Positions 62,538 through 64,000 of a stretch of 64,000 bases of DNA are shown here, piece after piece (within the stretch, counting starts at the first letter, position 1; each line of letters starts with the position of its first letter). The stretch comes from Dermanyssus gallinae. Its lineage: Eukaryota > Arthropoda > Arachnida > Mesostigmata > Dermanyssidae. The notes beneath the pieces were generated by a model. The model was not told the origin of the DNA and did not search any database. It saw only the letters and a list, made by a program, of their open reading frames with translations. The translations under genes were made by a program, and so were the position numbers. The DNA lies in contig QVRM01005923.1 in NCBI GenBank assembly GCA_003439945.1, positions 1 through 64,000 on the forward strand. The letters run 5' to 3'.

Positions 62538-63172
62538 TATACCTCTAGTTTTAATTTTGTGCTTATTGTTCCAGTGACGTATCGGACCTACGAAATCTGC
62601 GCTCATATTAAGAGAACGGTGGCGCCTCATCTAGCCTGAACAACAGTATCGATGGCCTCGGCTCGCATGCTTGTCGCGCAGGACTTAGTTATCATCTTTT
62701 CCTTACCGCTGCAATTATTGGCACAATGACAGGTTGCCTCGAAGATAAGCATATTTGGTAAAACACCCCACAAGATCAAGTGTAGTTAGTTTTTCGCATT
62801 TCTCTGTAGCCATAACAATAAATAATAAATATATGTATATAATATCTTTGTAAAATAAAACATATTTTTAATTACTTAAGGCGTGCTCTCTCATATTCTT
62901 AAGCATTCATTCTATGCCATATGTGCATACGTCGTTCTGTGGACCAGTGTATAAACGGTTCCACGATCGGGTCCTTTCCTGTTAGTATTATGGGGTATTT
63001 TTCGTCGTAGCTAATATCACGATCCTGCAAATATTTTATAACCCAAATTTCTCACTGTTATTGTTTATTACGACTCCCTGCAACTGCATGTAAACATGTT
63101 TATAAACGCTATGACTCTTGCCTTCCTGGTTGACGGTGAAAAGCTAGAGGGTCTATTAACTGTCGGGCTTTT
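62538..63172. other. No recognisable gene
   Basis: AT-rich, nothing recognised. A (TA)-rich patch lies near 62820-62870. Confidence 0.5.
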
Positions 63173-64000
63173 ATAACATAACATAACATCACTTTTATTT
63201 CACATAAAATATGGGTATCATTATACATACTTAAAATAGGGTTTGTATCAAAATACATACTTCTGAAAGACAATCGTGACTAATCAACAAATAGGCGAGC
63301 GCTATTTGGATTCGCATGGGCTCATTTGGCCATACGCCAAGCAATCAGTCCGTTCACGAATTCACCGCGGGCCACGGCTTTTGAGGTGATTGATCATTGA
63401 CTCCTTAGGTTATTGGAGCGTACATCAAAAAAGTGTCCTAACAAGTCACATGTTCGTAAATGATGTAGAACAGATAAGTTGCACTGCATGAAAAGTGAGT
63501 CAATACTTGGAACAACGTCATCTAACACGCTGTGGGGGCACCTGATTCGCAGGCGTCTTAGAAACATGTTTTGGACGCCATCCACAAACTTCCTATATTT
63601 GGACAGATAAGGCTCCCAGACAGGGGAGCAATATGTGAGTTCAGAAGGAACAAGCTATTTGTAAAGGCGAATGTACACATGAGGAGTCGTTAAAATAAAA
63701 CAGCGGAAGATAGTATTTATTGTGCGCAGAGATGTCTCCACAACCTTGGTAAAATGAAGGCTAAAGTTAAGATCAGGCGTGATATATATGCCTAAGTCCC
63801 GTGTATAAGAGAGGGTCGGTAAAATGCAGTTGTCAATTTTATAGTCAAAGTCAAGTACACCATTTTTCAGTACAATGCATTTAGAGGGTGAGAGAATCAT
63901 GTTGTTTTCAGAACACCATCGTGCAATGCCGTCGACAGCAGTCTGCAGAACAGCGTGGGAGTCACTAGAGCAAATAGGATAATAAAGTTTTAAGTCATCA
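63173..64000 (-). mobile_element. LINE 3' part with (TGTTA)n tail, running off the window
   Basis: Minus strand from 64000. DDLKLYYPICSSDSH is the end of the YADD motif, then VDGIARWCSENNMILSPSKC, RDLGIYITPDLNFSLHFTKV and thumb sequence. The frame is one continuous reading from the window edge to the stop at 63394 except for a single TAG at 63655-63657; LTYCSPVWEPYLSKYRKFVD and MFLRRLRIRCPHSVLDDVV lie after it. A ~200-bp 3' untranslated region ends with AATAAAAG and a (TGTTA)3 tail at 63173-63190. Jockey/CR1-like, young. Confidence 0.9.

Noticed and set aside
63173..63190. Telomere-like ATAAC repeat
   Set aside because: Only three units, placed exactly at a LINE 3' end, so it is the element's tail.

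Overview
This is a eukaryotic, gene-poor, repeat-dominated stretch of nuclear DNA. I find no rRNA or bacterial features and no host protein-coding gene that I can support. Almost everything recognisable is repeat or transposon debris: a 25-bp minisatellite, non-LTR retrotransposon (LINE) reverse transcriptases, mariner DNA transposons, two tRNA-derived SINE families, a fold-back structure and many (TA)n tracts. Abundant mariners of several subfamilies, R1/Jockey-like LINEs and tRNA-headed SINEs fit an arthropod with a large genome. A tick or mite is my best guess, but this is inference; no single-copy gene confirms it.

Layout. 1-7963: a 25-bp tandem array with internal block duplications; its last ~1.55 kb, including a captured LINE fragment, is tandemly duplicated. 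7.6-9.9 kb: LINE relics on the minus strand, one with readable endonuclease and reverse transcriptase (RT) of R1/LOA type. 12.2-14.4 kb: a fold-back (two ~415-bp inverted arms) whose right part is repeated in tandem. 14.5-15.4 kb: LINE RT. 17.4-18.2 kb: relic of another retroelement polyprotein. 19.3 kb: SINE. 21.5-23.0 kb: two mariner fossils back to back. 23.7-24.1 kb: LINE RT. 27.9-28.3 kb: mariner fossil. 28.7-31.4 kb: GC-rich DNA and a strong hairpin. 38.5-39.1 and 41.9-42.6 kb: LINE relics. 45.9-47.4 kb: the longest intact frame in the window, a 510-codon RT. 47.9 kb: SINE. 49.1-51.2 kb: small LINE and mariner pieces. 51.5-52.8 kb: a nearly intact mariner. 54.7-57.0 kb: LINE pieces, two of them in an inverted arrangement that suggests twin priming. 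57.7 and 60.5 kb: SINEs. 61.0-62.5 kb: a mariner with perfect 28-bp terminal repeats but a broken transposase and a nested SINE. 63.2 kb to the end: a LINE running out of the window.

The elements do not form a pathway. They are layers of insertion, and several relative ages can be read (SINE into mariner; LINE fragment before array duplication). The best leads are the minisatellite with its LINE-bearing duplication, the 12-14 kb fold-back family, the intact 510-codon RT, and the association of (TA)n tracts with transposon ends. Most relic boundaries are approximate because they rest on reading decayed protein motifs by eye.
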